From positions 159,038,635 through 159,102,634 of the forward strand of contig VDFB02047230.1 of assembly GCA_007258455.2 (NCBI GenBank): DNA of 64,000 nt, read 5' to 3'. The notes below the pieces were generated by a model that saw nothing but the letters and a program-made list of their open reading frames with translations, was not told where the DNA came from and did no database searches. Each line of letters begins with the position of its first letter. The first letter of the stretch is position 1. Below, one piece after another: positions 46,202 to 57,772 of the stretch. The DNA comes from Sequoia sempervirens (Eukaryota; Streptophyta; Pinopsida; Cupressales; Cupressaceae). Both the position numbers and the translations under genes were made by a program.

Positions 46202-48929
46202 AAAATCTTCTAGGGTATGAAACCAAAAAATCCAAAAAATTCAGAAAAAGTCCTGAAAAAATGGTTACTTTGGCAAAAACCTGGCAAATAGGCATCTTGG
46301 TGACAACAAAAAAATTAAAAAAAGAAAAAAATCCAAAAAAAAAATCATAAAAAAGATCAAAAATAGTAAAGAGAAAAATCGTCCTCTAGTGAAAACCACT
46401 TTGGTGGCACTTTAGGCAAGTACCTCGGTGAAAACCTAGCAAACAGGCACCTTGTGTAAATAAGCACATTCCATCCACCAGGATCTTTATGGCTTGTTGT
46501 GCATCATCCCTCCATTTCGCTTCCATCATCCATCGCATTCAGGTCTCCATCCATCACTCATCCACTCGCATCCGCACCATAGCTTGGTCGTATGTTCATA
46601 TCATGATCCCTCCTAGTACTACTCGGCCCATCCTCAAGGTCAACTTGTCCTACCTTTATCAGAGTAGTCTATTACATCACATTGGGGGCACATTCTCATC
46701 GGATCGGATTCGTGAATGGTATTAAAGTCTTCAAATAAAAAAATCCAAAAACATCAAAAAATTAGAAAAATCCAAAAACATCAGAAAATCAAAAATCCAA
46801 AAACATTAAAAACATATCAAAATCCAAAAATAGGTCAAAAGTCATTTAAAAAGCCAAAAACAAGGTCGTCTTGTCGAACTACGTCCCTCTGAGCTTGAAC
46901 GTAGGTAAAATCTTTGATCATCCCTTGAGACATTTAAGTCAGTCCTATAGGAGTCCATCATAATAAACTGACATTTCATCATGTATATCTTCATTTGTAA
47001 ATCGGTCAAGTCGTCAGTTGAACTACGTGGTCTCGTGTATAACGTAGGCAAGGCTAATCTGGTGGTCAGCCCCAAGGCCCCTAGGATAGGTCTTTAGGTT
47101 AGTAACTTGGTCAAAATCTTAGAAAATCCCAAAAACATTGAAAAACCAAAAATTAAAACATTTGTAAAACCTCAAAAAATACCAAAAAACAACCTCAAAA
47201 CATTTCAAAATATCAAAAACATTCAAATATTTAAAAAAAATTCATCTGCCTCATCTCGCTTGCATCCACAATAACACCACTCATGATAAAATGATTGTCA
47301 TCATCAACCTTTGGTAAAACAATCGGAAACAAGTCTGTCAGGTTTAAAAGTAGAACTCAAAAGTATCAAGTCTTAAGTCTATGCCAGTGAGTAAAAAAAT
47401 TGGTCACCTCTTCATATCGATAACTCATCATCTGAATTTGTCCGATATCAATTATCCTTTATAAATGAAATGACGTGCCACCATCCACTAACATGTCCTA
47501 GGATGCATCCTTCCTACAATGGGCATTATCCTTTGGCAATAAGTTTTGATTATCATCTTAGAAAACACATCCTTTTCCGTTAGTGGTATTGAAGAGCATT
47601 AGTCTGTTTATTTACGTGGTCTTTTCTTTCGACTTATTTTATTTTGCACTCATTCCAAGGACATGTCGATGATATCCCAAAATAGCGGATTTAGAGAAAT
47701 AGGAATGGGGCAAGGATCATTATCTTTTGTCTGTTGTGCTTGTTGGACGCTCTTGTAATATAACCTTGGCGAATACTTGCTTTGTTGAGAATGTATGGAA
47801 GAGGTCTAGGGCAACTTGTTGACTATTATAGGGATAGGTTTACCTTTCCGTGTTTTGGCCCGAGATGCCTGAAACTTCTGAAATACATCCTAGCAAGGTT
47901 TCCGTATGCCAAGTGTGAACAAGAATACTCCTATCTGATTGTCGAGTCAAAGTCCATCACACTAAGTACAACGCCATCCTGGTTTTCTATACCTTGATGC
48001 ATTGTACCATGTGTGTTATCAAACATAAGAAAATTTGGCCCTTTGAAAATCCCAATTCCTCGGCAAGTCATCATCATCTGCATTTGTGTCATCACGCATC
48101 TTGTTGAAATGATTTCTTCTTATTTTTCTTACTAACCACGCTAACCAGGTACTATGACAGTTGATCATCATCATCATCATCATCACCATCGATCCTGCAT
48201 CCACAAATCATTAGCATATTAGATAAACACATCATATAGGCATCATTAGCACATGGCATTACATATCATATAGGAAACATCGCATTCTCATCATCATATA
48301 AACAGGTGCATCCATATCATCGAATTTCACCCATTACATTGCATCTCATGACATTACATTGATCATTGCATAAGCATTCATTTACATTTCATAAATCATC
48401 ACATAGCATGAACATTATAATCATAAACAATAGGAATATAAGCATTCAATTCATTAGGCATACATATCATATTGCAGTATTACTGCATCACATACATTAT
48501 CATATCACATCCATCCATAAATCATCTCATATATAAGCATTTTTATTTATTTATTTTTCTTTTACACACATCATTGCATATAGCATAAACCAAATCATTT
48601 CACATATTGCATTGGCATAAAATAAATCATCACATAGTTAACATCATTGCACATCATATCATAGGTTATAATCAAATCCATAGACGTCATTTCGAAATAA
48701 ATGCATCCATAACATATAAAAGAAGAATCATGCATGCATAAATAAAGGAGTACACATAGCATCGCATCAAAATCAGCTCATATATATATCATATCATCAA
48801 TATCACTATCATAGTACAAAGAATAATAGTCGGATCACTGTACAGGTATGTCAATCAGTACAAAAATGCCCATCGGGGCTATCAAAAATGAGCCCATAAG
48901 GCACCAAAAATGTGTATCATATAAATCAC
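46202..48929. other. Tat 3' non-coding region, low complexity
   Basis: 2.7 kb dominated by AAATCCAAAAACATC phrases (46220-46400, 46730-46860, 47100-47240) and by CATCATATC-type runs (48050-48830, with an (ATC)n run near 48162-48189). Two copies of a hairpin segment lie at 46863-46906 and 47007-47050. No coding domain. Confidence 0.7.
46863..47050. repeat. Duplicated hairpin: CTACGT...ACGTAG, two copies
   Basis: Copy 1 has stem CTACGT 46879-46884 and ACGTAG 46899-46904. Copy 2 has CTACGT 47023-47028 and ACGTAG 47042-47047. Each is preceded by GTCGTC.(T)GT(C/T)GAA and followed by G(G/C). The loops differ, but both stems are exact, as expected for a conserved structure. Confidence 0.75.
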
Positions 48930-50700
48930 GGTCGATCTTCGTGAATGCTGCCCTCACCCCTGTCACCGTGACCCTCAGTGGTCTCTAGCTGGCTCGCTCT
49001 GAGTAGTCAAGGACCCAGTCTGCCCTAGGTACGTGGTCGTGGTAGGCCCGGCGGTAGTACTCTATCTCTCGAATGGCCTCCCTGTAGGATCGAACCGGCA
49101 CTGTACCCTGCGAGGATGAGGCGGCTATCATACTCTCAATCTGCTGCCTGCAGCCTATCTCTGTCGCTGCCTGTAGCTCTGCAACCTATTGCTGCTGTAT
49201 AGTCTAGTCTCTCTCCGCTCTAAGCTGCTCTCTCAGCCCATGCCTGATCCCTCTTAGCTGTCACTACCTATACCTGTGCCTGTAGCTGCAAAATCAAAGC
49301 AACTCGTGCGTCTGCCTGCCCTGCTGGCTGTGCCCTTGGCTGTACAAGAACCTGACCCTCACCCTCGGCTCGTGGTGGTGAGACTGGTAGATGCTACTGC
49401 TGATCCTGCATAGGGACGTCCTCGTGATCTGGTGGAACTGGGGCATCAATGGTGTGTCCTATCAAATCGTAACCCTAGGACATTGTCCTCGTCCTCTCCC
49501 CCTACCTCTAACCCTATGTGCCTCTAGGTCCTCACCTGGAATAGTCAACTGAAGAGGAGGCCTGAACCAGTCTCTGTAGGCTTGTGTCATGCCTGAATCT
49601 GCCAATCCCTTATCATAAGCCCATGGTCGAGCTACCAAGTGTTAAAAGTTGTCAACCACCTCCGCTGTAGGAATACCGGGGCCCCATGCCACCTATGTCA
49701 TGCTGCGCACAAAAATGACCACATAGCCATCATTTGGCTGATCCTGCAACTCCCCAAACTAATGCAGTACATGCCCGGGAAAGTATCTCTCTATCATGGT
49801 ATGCTCTCGGCCCTGCATGTACCTGTCCTACTAGCAGTAGGGGAGCTGGTCTACATCGTTAGCCCATCCAAGCTGACCGAGGTATGGTCTCCATGTGAAT
49901 ACGAGCATCTCGTCTATAACCTGCCTCTAGTAGGGGATCCCGTGCTCTCCAATGTGTGTGAAGGACACACCACCTCTGTATCGTACCACAAGGGCATCCT
50001 CTGCCCCCATCAAAACTGGAACCACTCGTGGACATAGCACAACAATGTGCTCCCATGCCCAGACATGTAGAAGTGTCACCCCAGCTCCTAGTGCTCTGCC
50101 ATCCACGTATACATACTCATGGAGATCCTTGTAAAGTGAAGCCAGAAGGATGGGTCCCCACGCTAATCGAACCGGCCTATCTCGAACCATCCTCTCCCAG
50201 TAGTATCCCCATCCAGGACTGAAATACCATCCTCGTCAGTCTGGGGCAACCAAACCTGAAATGATCGCTGCAACTACCCAACAAAAGGGAGGTGCTATGA
50301 CTCTGCACCTCTCCAACTCAATCTTCCCCTCACAATAAATGATATCTTGTATGGCAAGGACTCGAGTGCAACAATCACGTCCCTCCTCCAAGTTGTGGAT
50401 CACCCGGCGGCCATGAATGGGAAAACGTAATATCTGCTAGACATCCTCTAGTGTGACGGTTGCCTCACCAGTGGGAAGATGAAACGACAATGTCTCGTTG
50501 TGCCATCACTCTGCCAACGCTGATAGCATCCCAAGGTGTGTACGCACTAGCATTGCATACGCAATGTGCCATAGTCCTGTGGTCCCTAGTCAACCCTAGT
50601 CTGTGTCGCTCAGATCTCGTAAAATGCTCGCCAGCTCCCGTGACCGGTGCTCCTGAGAGTAAAGCTCCCTAGGTCCGTCCTGCATCAAGGAAAGTCAGCA
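48930..50700 (-). pseudogene. Antisense plant-mobile-domain ORF of the Tat element
   Basis: On the - strand, opposite to gag-pol, a single frame runs from about 50690 to 49560 with nonsense codons only. It shows HNETLSFHLPTGEATVTLED, then LRFPIHGRRVI, VRDRPVRLAWGPILLASLYK, GAGVTLLHVWAWEHIVVLCP, VIDEMLVFTWRPYLGQLG and AYDKGLADSGMTQAYRDWF. The pattern matches the plant mobile domain (the aminotransferase-like PMD family shared by MAIN/MAIL proteins and transposons). The C-terminal part (49560-48930) is Gln-rich and helix-forming. Tat elements of flowering plants are known to carry antisense extra ORFs with this domain. The function is unknown. It is not expressible here as one protein because of at least six stops. 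Confidence 0.82.
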
Positions 50701-50739
50701 TGTTAAATTTTTTTTGGAAAATTCCTGACATAATGCCTC

Positions 50740-51060
50740 AAACTTGCTCCCAGCGGCACAATTTGTGAAGGTGTCACAGTTTGAGTTCTCCCAAACTCTG
50801 ATGCTGGACTCAGAATTTCACCAAAAAGAGGCGTCGCAGTGCAATTTAACCCCTAGTGTCGCAATTTGCTTGAAAAGGGCGCCGCCACGGTGCACTTTTC
50901 CAAAACTGACCCGCGAGTCCGACCTGAGCCCGATCTCAACGGTGGAGTTTTTAAATTCCATATTGCACCATTGCGGTGCTAAACAACCCCATTGCGGTGC
51001 AAAGAAGGAAAAAGTGGTGCACTTCAAACACCGAGCGACGCTATAATAATGCCGCTGGAG
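50740..51060. other. CpG-rich patch near the Tat 3' end
   Basis: Contains GGCGTCGCAGTGCAA, GGCGCCGCC, CCGCGAGTCCG and a small repeat with self-complementary GCACCATTGCGGTGC, then CATTGCGGTGC. It echoes the CpG-rich patch in the leader (35225-35580). An ORF on each strand spans it but neither has a domain. Confidence 0.6.
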
Positions 51061-51626
51061 GCGAGCTCATCCTAAAACAAGTAATAAATGCACTAAAATG
51101 AAAAAATGAAGCTTCAGTTGGGGTCACATACCAGGGCACCGATGCCAGGTGGCCGCTAGTAGGTCCAAACTCGGTCAGAAATGTGCAGAGGAAGCTGTCA
51201 TTGCGCCATATCGTCAGAAGGTCAGAGCTCAAATCTTGAGGTTCACTAGCGGAGGTGTGTGAAAATGAATTGAAAGTGACCCCTCAGGCCCCTTTTTAGC
51301 CTAAAAATTAGGGGTTTTTAGCCCTAATTGGCTGTCCTACTAGGGTTTTGGACCCCTGAACATGTTTTTGTCTATTCGAGGCTTTTTTTTCATCGTTTTA
51401 TTATGTTTAGACACGTTTTTAGCCTCCCGGACCCCTTGTCACCTTTTTTCACGAGATCACCCAAAAAAATGGAAATTTTCGTCTGATCTCTCGAGGGGGC
51501 ATTATAATGGCATATTTTCCCTCGCCATGTAGTAGTGGGGCAAGTTTTTTTTTTAAATATCAAAATTTTTTGGCTTTGATCAAGACTGTTTATTCTTTGA
51601 ACCAACACAACGAGTGCATTGCTTCA

Positions 51627-51639
51627 AAGAGGGGCAAAA
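51627..51639 (+). other. Tat polypurine tract
   Basis: AAGAGGGGCAAAA immediately precedes LTR C (TGTAGGCATC at 51640). Placement directly at the LTR start supports both the function and the boundary. Confidence 0.88.
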
Positions 51640-52919
51640 TGTAGGCATCAAAAATATACTGATTGACATCGTGCATCTGATCCAGACTCACTAACATCGT
51701 TTCTTCCTAAATCATCCATCGGTCTAACCGTTTAATCAAATTCCCCTATCTGATTAAATTCATCAATATTCATCTCTTAATTAAATAAATCATTTTGTCT
51801 AATTAAGTCACTTTCTCTTGTTAATTAAATCAATCCATCTAATCTAATTATCCCTATTTAATTAAATAATCAATTTATTTGATTAAATCTCTAAAGTCTA
51901 TCCATTAAATTAAATAAATTAAAACCTTATTTGATTTAATCTAATACCATCCTTTTGATTAAATAAATCAAAATATTTATTTAATTACCCTCTTATCATA
52001 TTCCTCTCTTATCTGATTTAAATAAATCCATAAATCTAAGTCAAATAAGTCACATCATCTAATCTCCTGTTAAATTAATTAAACCCTTGATTAATTTAAC
52101 CTCATGTCACATCCTCTAGATAATGCAAGTTGCACATGAAAATAGATTTAATTCATTTGTTAAATCCCTGTTTTCCCTCACATGGCATCTTTTGGAATAT
52201 TCCTATAATTTGAATTCAAAATCCAAGTGGGAATAAGTCCTTCCAACAGGGCATTTAAGATATCTTACATGTCCTTTGCCTTGAGCCAAGTGGCATTTAT
52301 TTCATTTTCCCTTCCCTCTTACATGTCATTTCAACAAATTTGAATTTCAAATATTGGCATTTATTGGCATAAACCCCAAATCTTGCACAACTACCATTCA
52401 TTCATAGCTTGACAAGTGGAACCATATCATCGGATGAAAGTTAGTCCCACATTGCTCAAATTTGGATTTTCATCCATCTTGAAATCCTATAAATGAAGGG
52501 CTTCTCTCCTCATTTCATCATCCACAACTTGAGTAGACTTACTATACTCAAATATTTAGCAATATTCATCCATATCATTGAGTTTATAGCTAGGTTATGC
52601 AGGTTTTATCTTGGAGCATTCATCAATCTTCATCAAAATGGATCACAATCTTCATCAAATCATCAAAGCTAGCATTGGAGTTGGGAAAGGGCCAATTTTC
52701 ACATCAAATTGGTACCAATTCCCTCAAGAGATCAAGAATTTACATTGCTTTCAGAGGATTTAATCTCTTTTGTTGATTTCTCATTGTATTGCTTTCATTT
52801 TCCTATTTAGAGCATTGATAAATGGATTTCTTGAGGAACCTAGATTCTAACTTGCATTTCAAACTTATAATGTGTTTATCTCTTGTGTTTTGCAGGTTTT
52901 AGAGGGATCTTGGTTCACA
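51640..52919 (+). repeat. Tat element 3' LTR (LTR C)
   Basis: 1,280 bp, TGTAGGCATC...TTGGTTCACA. It matches LTR A apart from scattered substitutions (a few percent by eye). TATA box at 52488. Confidence 0.93.
52488..52493 (+). promoter_or_regulatory. TATA box of LTR C
   Basis: TATAAA in CCTATAAATGAAGGGCTTC, same context as at 33421 and 34698. From here a transcript would read into the copia-3 integrase in antisense. Confidence 0.7.
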
Positions 52920-52924
52920 CATAC
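52920..52924. repeat. Target-site duplication of the nested gypsy element, right copy
   Basis: CATAC, matching 32568-32572. It confirms that LTR A and LTR C belong to one insertion event. Confidence 0.85.
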
Positions 52925-53950
52925 ATATTTTGATGTAGATCTTCATCAACTCTAACATTTTTACTTTCAACTATTCTTCCCAATCTTTTGTTGTAGCACA
53001 CATATGCTTTACTCTAAGATGAATATCCAATAAATTTACCTTCATCAGCTCTTGAATCAAACTTTCCCAACACATATTCATCTCTTCTGATGTAGCATTT
53101 TCTTCCAAAGACCCTAAAATACTTGGCAGTTGTCGGTCTTCCATACCATAACTCATATGGGGTCTTAGTGTTATTCAACCTTAATAATCCTCTATTAAGA
53201 ATATAGACTGCAGTATGAACTACTTCTCTCCAATGAACATCAAGCAGATTTGCTTCCATCAACATGGTCCTTTCCATTTCTTGAACAATCCTATTTTCCT
53301 TTCCACTACCCCATTCTGTTGAGGACTTCTAGTAGCAAATAGATGCCTCTTTATTCCATGTTTTTTCACAAAAACCATTGAAATCATTTGAAGTGAACTC
53401 ACCTCCTCTATCAAACCTCAAACATTTTATTTTAGTATTCATTTCATTCTCAACCATTGATTTGAAAATATTGAATCTACTAAAAGAATCAAATTTATCT
53501 TTCAAGAATGTAACCCATGTCATCCTAGAGAAATCATCAATAAAAATCATGAAATACCTTTCTCCTTTTAGACTTTTTGTTCTAGTAGGCACACACAAAT
53601 AAATATGTACCAACTCCAATGATCTAGAGGAAGAATACTCTTTAGACTTGAAACTTATCCTTGTCTTCTTTCCAAGCTGGCATTCCTTGCACATAGTACT
53701 TGCAAGGTTGATTATCTTAGGCATATCTCTTACCACATGAAATAGGTTGATCTTCCCAAGATTGTCAAAATTAATGTGTCCCCTTCTCCTATGCCAAAGC
53801 CAACATTCACTTGCTTGTACCAGAAGGAAACTTCTCCCATTGACATCCCTTAGAATGTATATGTCACCACTTGTTCTAGATCCTTCTACAACCAATTTTC
53901 TATACTTTCCTTTTCTAATTTCACATCTTTCATTGAGTATGAGATTGTAT
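52925..53950 (-). pseudogene. copia-3 GAG-pre-integrase and integrase
   Basis: The frame 53329-53895 reads LWHRRRGHINFDNLGKI, then the zinc-finger cysteines in CKECQLGKKTRISF, and the integrase core with YFMIFIDDFSRMTWV and FDRGGEFTSNDF. The first catalytic Asp position reads Tyr (HIYLCVP). The frame 53014-53277 continues with WREVVHTAVYILNRG, KTPYELWYGRP and FRVFGRKCYIRRDE, the integrase C-terminus. Frame changes and stops split it. The insertion point of the gypsy element lies just beyond, so its partner is the reverse transcriptase at 32567. Confidence 0.9.
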
Positions 53951-55200
53951 CTATTTTTGCATATCTAACTCACACTAAGAAGATTGTGCTTGAGACATTT
54001 AACATAAAGAACATATTTTATCTGGTGCTTTCCATCAATACTTATTGTACCTTTTCCATAGATCTATATTGAGGTATCATCTCCAAGCTTGAATATGCCT
54101 CCATTCCACTTCACAAGCTTGATAAACTTGCTTCTATCTCCTGTCATGTGGTTAGAAAAACCATTGTCAATCACCTAGGAGTTTGCCTCATCTTTTGCAT
54201 GAAAATAAGTACATAAAACACTTGAATCTTTAGTTTTATCTTCAGTCTTCTTAGCGGCCAAAAATAAGACTTCATCCTCATTTAGACCACTAAAATCATC
54301 ATCCTTTAAAGAGCATGAATCTTCCTTGGAGTAGAGGATCTTCTCAGACTTATTTCTTTTAGGCTCTTTGTTTCTCTTTTCAAAATATTTTAAGGGACAT
54401 TTAGAAGTAAAATGACCAACTTCTCTACACTTAAAACATTTGAAAGGTAGCTTACCTTTGTACTTTTTGGTACCCCTCTTCAATTTCCTTACAAAATTTG
54501 CTTATTCTTCATCAGTGTCACTATCTGAATCAAAGGCTTCATACATTTCCTTCTTACAAGCTTTGAAAGTTTCTTCCTACTTTGGATCTTCTTTGTCAAA
54601 CTCTCTCATTTCAAATGCAGTGATGGCACCATATAATTGATCCATTGAAAATTTATCTAAATCTCTAGCTTCCTCAATAGAAGATACTTTAGCACTATAA
54701 GTTTTAGGAAGAGATCTCAATACCGTTTTTACCACCACAGATTCTTTCAGATCTTCACCAAGTCCTTTGATTGCATTGACTACCTCATCTATCCAAAGAA
54801 AATAACCTGCAATATCTTCATCCTCTTACATTTTCAAGTTCTCAAACTTGCCTCTGTAGATCTGCAACTTGGCTTGTTTTACTTTGATGTCTCCTTTAGA
54901 GCTTAGCCCATACCTCCTTTGCTAACTTGCAATGCATTAATTTTACAATATCAAAGTTTTCTAGCCCACTCAAGAGAGCATTATTATCCTTTCCATTGTT
55001 CTCATAAGCCCTAATCTTTGTAAAATCAATTGAAGGAGTTGTGGGAATAATATAACCATCTTTGACTAATTTTCAAACACCAAATCCTAAAGAGGACAAA
55101 TAGGATTTCATCCTAAATCGCCAGAAAGAAAAAATTGTTCCATAAAGTCTAGGTGCCTTGTGAGATCCTTCTTATTCCATCATAGATCTTCAAGTTGTTA
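53951..55200 (-). pseudogene. copia-3 gag with CCHC zinc knuckle
   Basis: The - strand reads gag from about 55100 (NNGKDNNALLSGLENFDIVK, KLMHCKLAKEVWAKL) through the UBN2-type middle (VLRSLPKTYSAKVSSIEEA, MDQLYGAITAFEMREF) to a zinc knuckle, CFKCREVGHFTSKC (54175-54483 frame). A Lys/Glu/Asp-rich linker runs towards protease. A few stops and frame changes are visible. Gag packages element RNA. Confidence 0.88.
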
Positions 55201-55223
55201 GACTTCTTGTAAGGAACTAGTTT

Positions 55224-55232
55224 CTGATACCA
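55224..55232 (-). other. copia-3 primer-binding site
   Basis: TGGTATCAG on the - strand, five bases inside the 5' LTR end. It matches the initiator-Met-tRNA 3' end used by most plant copia elements. Confidence 0.8.
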
Positions 55233-55237
55233 ATTAT

Positions 55238-56489
55238 TGAACACACCAGAATACTAGGGGGGTGGATTAGTATTCTACTACATCTCAAACCTTTCAGAAC
55301 AAATAAATACTTCAAAATCTATTGTATAAACAAGAACTTGAAAGATGAAAAAAATGCACAACACAACACCAGATATACGTGGAAAACCCTATAGGGGAAA
55401 AACCACAGTGAGAAAAGCTACTAGGAGCTATTGTCCTAATCTAGTCTCACAAGTAAATAACAATTACAACTTTTTTTTATGGTTGCAACCCAAGGAAGCT
55501 ACTACTCCTTGTTTATGTAACTTTTTTTAAGGGGCTATAACCTAAGGAAGCTACTACTCCCTGATATGAGCACAACACTCAAGAAATATTATAGAATGAA
55601 AGTTCTTCCACTATCTGAAATTGAAAATTAAGCTCAATCATTTTGATGATTTCAATTTTCTCTGCCACTTCTCTTTTAATGATTACAATTACACATTGTC
55701 TCTTCTTCAAATCTCTTCTCTGCTACCTATTAGATCACTTCTTTCAACATTCAAAATTTTTTGGCTTTGGCTCACAACCTCCAACAAACAATTAAGCTCA
55801 CTTCTTTACTTCCCTTTTGTCACCGAGATATGATCAAAATGAAGCCAAATAGGATCTACCACTTTTGCTCTTTCTCTTTCAATCGCTTACACAATTATCA
55901 TAATGCATCACACTCTCATAATTACTACTCTGACCCAAATCAACTAGGTTTACAATGTATAAAAGATATTACATTAATTACATTCACATGTCAGCCTATA
56001 ACAATAAGAGTATTACATTTGCAATTTAGCCAAGACCAAACACACAATATGAAATGTGTAGAGGGCAAGACCCAAAAGAGTACACACAACACTAGGAAGA
56101 GGAACACACGTTGCAGTTTCTAATACATGCTTAACTAGGTCCTAAACAATCTTCACACCTTTGGTCTTCAATAGAAAACATACGTACGCTTCACAAATTC
56201 AAATTAGGTAGACCATAAGAAAGAACACATGAAACTTGTAGCACGTCGGCCTTCACAACATTTGTGATACACATGAATGATAATACATTATTTGTGCTTC
56301 TTCCAGATGAGTCGGCATGACCCATACAACACCTTCAAAAACTCCATAGAATCCACATAATCTTGAACATATGGTGCACACCCTCAACATACCTTAATCA
56401 ACTAGGAAAATGCATAACCTAACAGAACATCCATTTCAGACTACAACCTATTCCAAAGAAACCAAAAAACACCTTGCAGAGTGACAGGT
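55238..56489 (-). repeat. copia-3 5' LTR, truncated
   Basis: Starts TGAACACACCAGAATACT on + and follows the left LTR to about 56480. There the match stops, about 450 bases short. The break is where another LTR begins (56490), so the missing U3 part was displaced, not lost, and may lie right of the window. Confidence 0.85.
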
Positions 56490-57754
56490 TGTCGTGAGGT
56501 CCTATCGCTTTAGTTGAAAATGCATCAAATATATCGACCAGGTAGTGTTCGAAGGTTGTATGCAATAGGAAACATCTTGACTAACTCTCCTAGATTTTTT
56601 TAATGTTGAAACAGTTGTAAACAAAACTTAAACTAAAAGGCCATTAAACTAGAAAGTGTAAAGTTTTTTTTAAGCTAGAAAGCATGAAATTGTTAAGCTA
56701 GAAAGCATAAAATGATTAAACTAGAAAGCGTATAAATTATCTAGAAAGAAATGCTTGCAATAAAACTATAAATTTTAAATGACAACAACCATCAACTAAC
56801 ATCTAATTGTTAAAAGAAAACAAACTTAACAAACTTAACAACCTATAACCTCTAACCAGAGTGGGTGCTCCAAAATTTCAGATAAACAGAACTAAAATTG
56901 TAAACTTAAACTACAACTTGCGGGAATAAATAATAGAGCTCGATGCATACAAATAACATTTATTCACATTTATCATATACAAAATAAAAGTGAAAATTTT
57001 GAAAACAGGGATACTTATCTATCCTACGAAATTCCCTCGAGTGGTTAGCTCGCGGGTATGCCTACGATTAATTTAGATCACATGAAGTTATGTGTCTTCA
57101 AAATGATTCCATCCATGATAACTCCATTACACAGAACTAGTAACTTGAAATAAGACTAGCAAAGCTTATTTTATTCATATCACGAAAAGTGTAACATAGA
57201 GACAGTTCAAAAACGCATTATAACAACATAACGGTATCATTGTTTCATTGTTTCTAGCAATTACATATATACTTAACTGCTTAACAAAATCCTAAATTTA
57301 AGATGGTGGAAGATCACCATTGAAAAGGTGTTCTAATAGAATTTTAACTAACAAATGGATTGAGGTCCATAAAGCATTTAAAAGGCTTAGAGAGGAGCCT
57401 AAAAAATTTTAAACAGAAAGTAAACATAAAACATAAAAAAGACTTGTTCCATTATGCACTCTAGAATTTTTGGCGCCTAGACTTCTGTTGCTTTATCCTC
57501 AACTAGTTGAAGTCCTCTTTAAATTCCACTCAGCTATACATAATGACCTGTACAAAGACTGAATGCTACACCATTACATCAACGTTAGTCAACCAATTTC
57601 AATTGATTTAAGAAATAAAGATTATACATCTTTTTTACAAAAAGTAAGGAATTATTAATCCTATAAATAAATAATTGGCAAGGTAAAAGTGATTGAGAGA
57701 AATAAGGAAGGGTATTTGGCTTAATATATTCATGAGGTTATTTATACCTCATCA
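56490..57754 (-). repeat. 3' LTR of the - strand element
   Basis: 1,265 bp. On + it starts TGTCGTGAGGTCC and ends ATACCTCATCA, so it has TG...CA ends in a longer imperfect inverted repeat (TGTCGTGAGGT / ACCTCATCA). It abuts the truncated copia LTR on one side and a polypurine tract on the other. It contains five copies of an AAACTAGAAAGC phrase (56645-56750). Confidence 0.75.
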
Positions 57755-57772
57755 ATCTCTCCCCCTCCTAGG
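57755..57772 (-). other. Polypurine tract of the - strand element
   Basis: CCTAGGAGGGGGAGAGAT on the - strand directly before the LTR start TGATGAGG. This fixes the orientation of the element. Confidence 0.75.

Larger units (their letters stand above)
32573..52919 (+). mobile_element. 20.3-kb Ty3/gypsy element of Tat type, nested in copia-3
   Basis: The outer LTRs (32573-33851 and 51640-52919) are nearly identical by eye and flanked by CATAC. Inside, in order: a second, diverged LTR, a primer-binding site, a 2.9-kb leader, gag, protease, a G-patch-containing segment, reverse transcriptase, RNase H, a second RNase H, integrase, a 5.4-kb non-coding and antisense-coding tail, a polypurine tract and the 3' LTR. 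The second RNase H and the long 3' region with an antisense plant-mobile-domain ORF are hallmarks of the Tat/Ogre group. All coding parts contain nonsense codons and catalytic residues are changed. This copy is therefore non-autonomous, although its LTRs are similar. Confidence 0.93.
28932..56489 (-). mobile_element. Ty1/copia retrotransposon (copia-3), split by a nested gypsy element
   Basis: On the - strand the order is 5' LTR (55238-56489, truncated), primer-binding site, gag, protease region, integrase, [20.3-kb insertion], reverse transcriptase, RNase H, polypurine tract, 3' LTR (28932-30630). Both LTRs begin TGARCACACCARAATACT on +. The two halves join coherently between integrase and reverse transcriptase once the gypsy element is excluded. 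Stops and frameshifts show it is inactive. The outer part of its 5' LTR is displaced by another element at 56490. Confidence 0.9.

Noticed and set aside
48050..48830. CATCAT-rich direct repeats, considered as CRISPR-like array
   Set aside because: Irregular spacing and low complexity in a plant nuclear context; simple microsatellite drift.
49639..50037. 132-codon + strand ORF
   Set aside because: It is the reverse-complement shadow of the antisense plant-mobile-domain frame, which has the recognisable motifs.
57460..57485. TTTTTGGCGCCTAG on +, resembling a gypsy primer-binding site
   Set aside because: It lies within the 3' LTR of the - strand element and no LTR end precedes it; probably chance.
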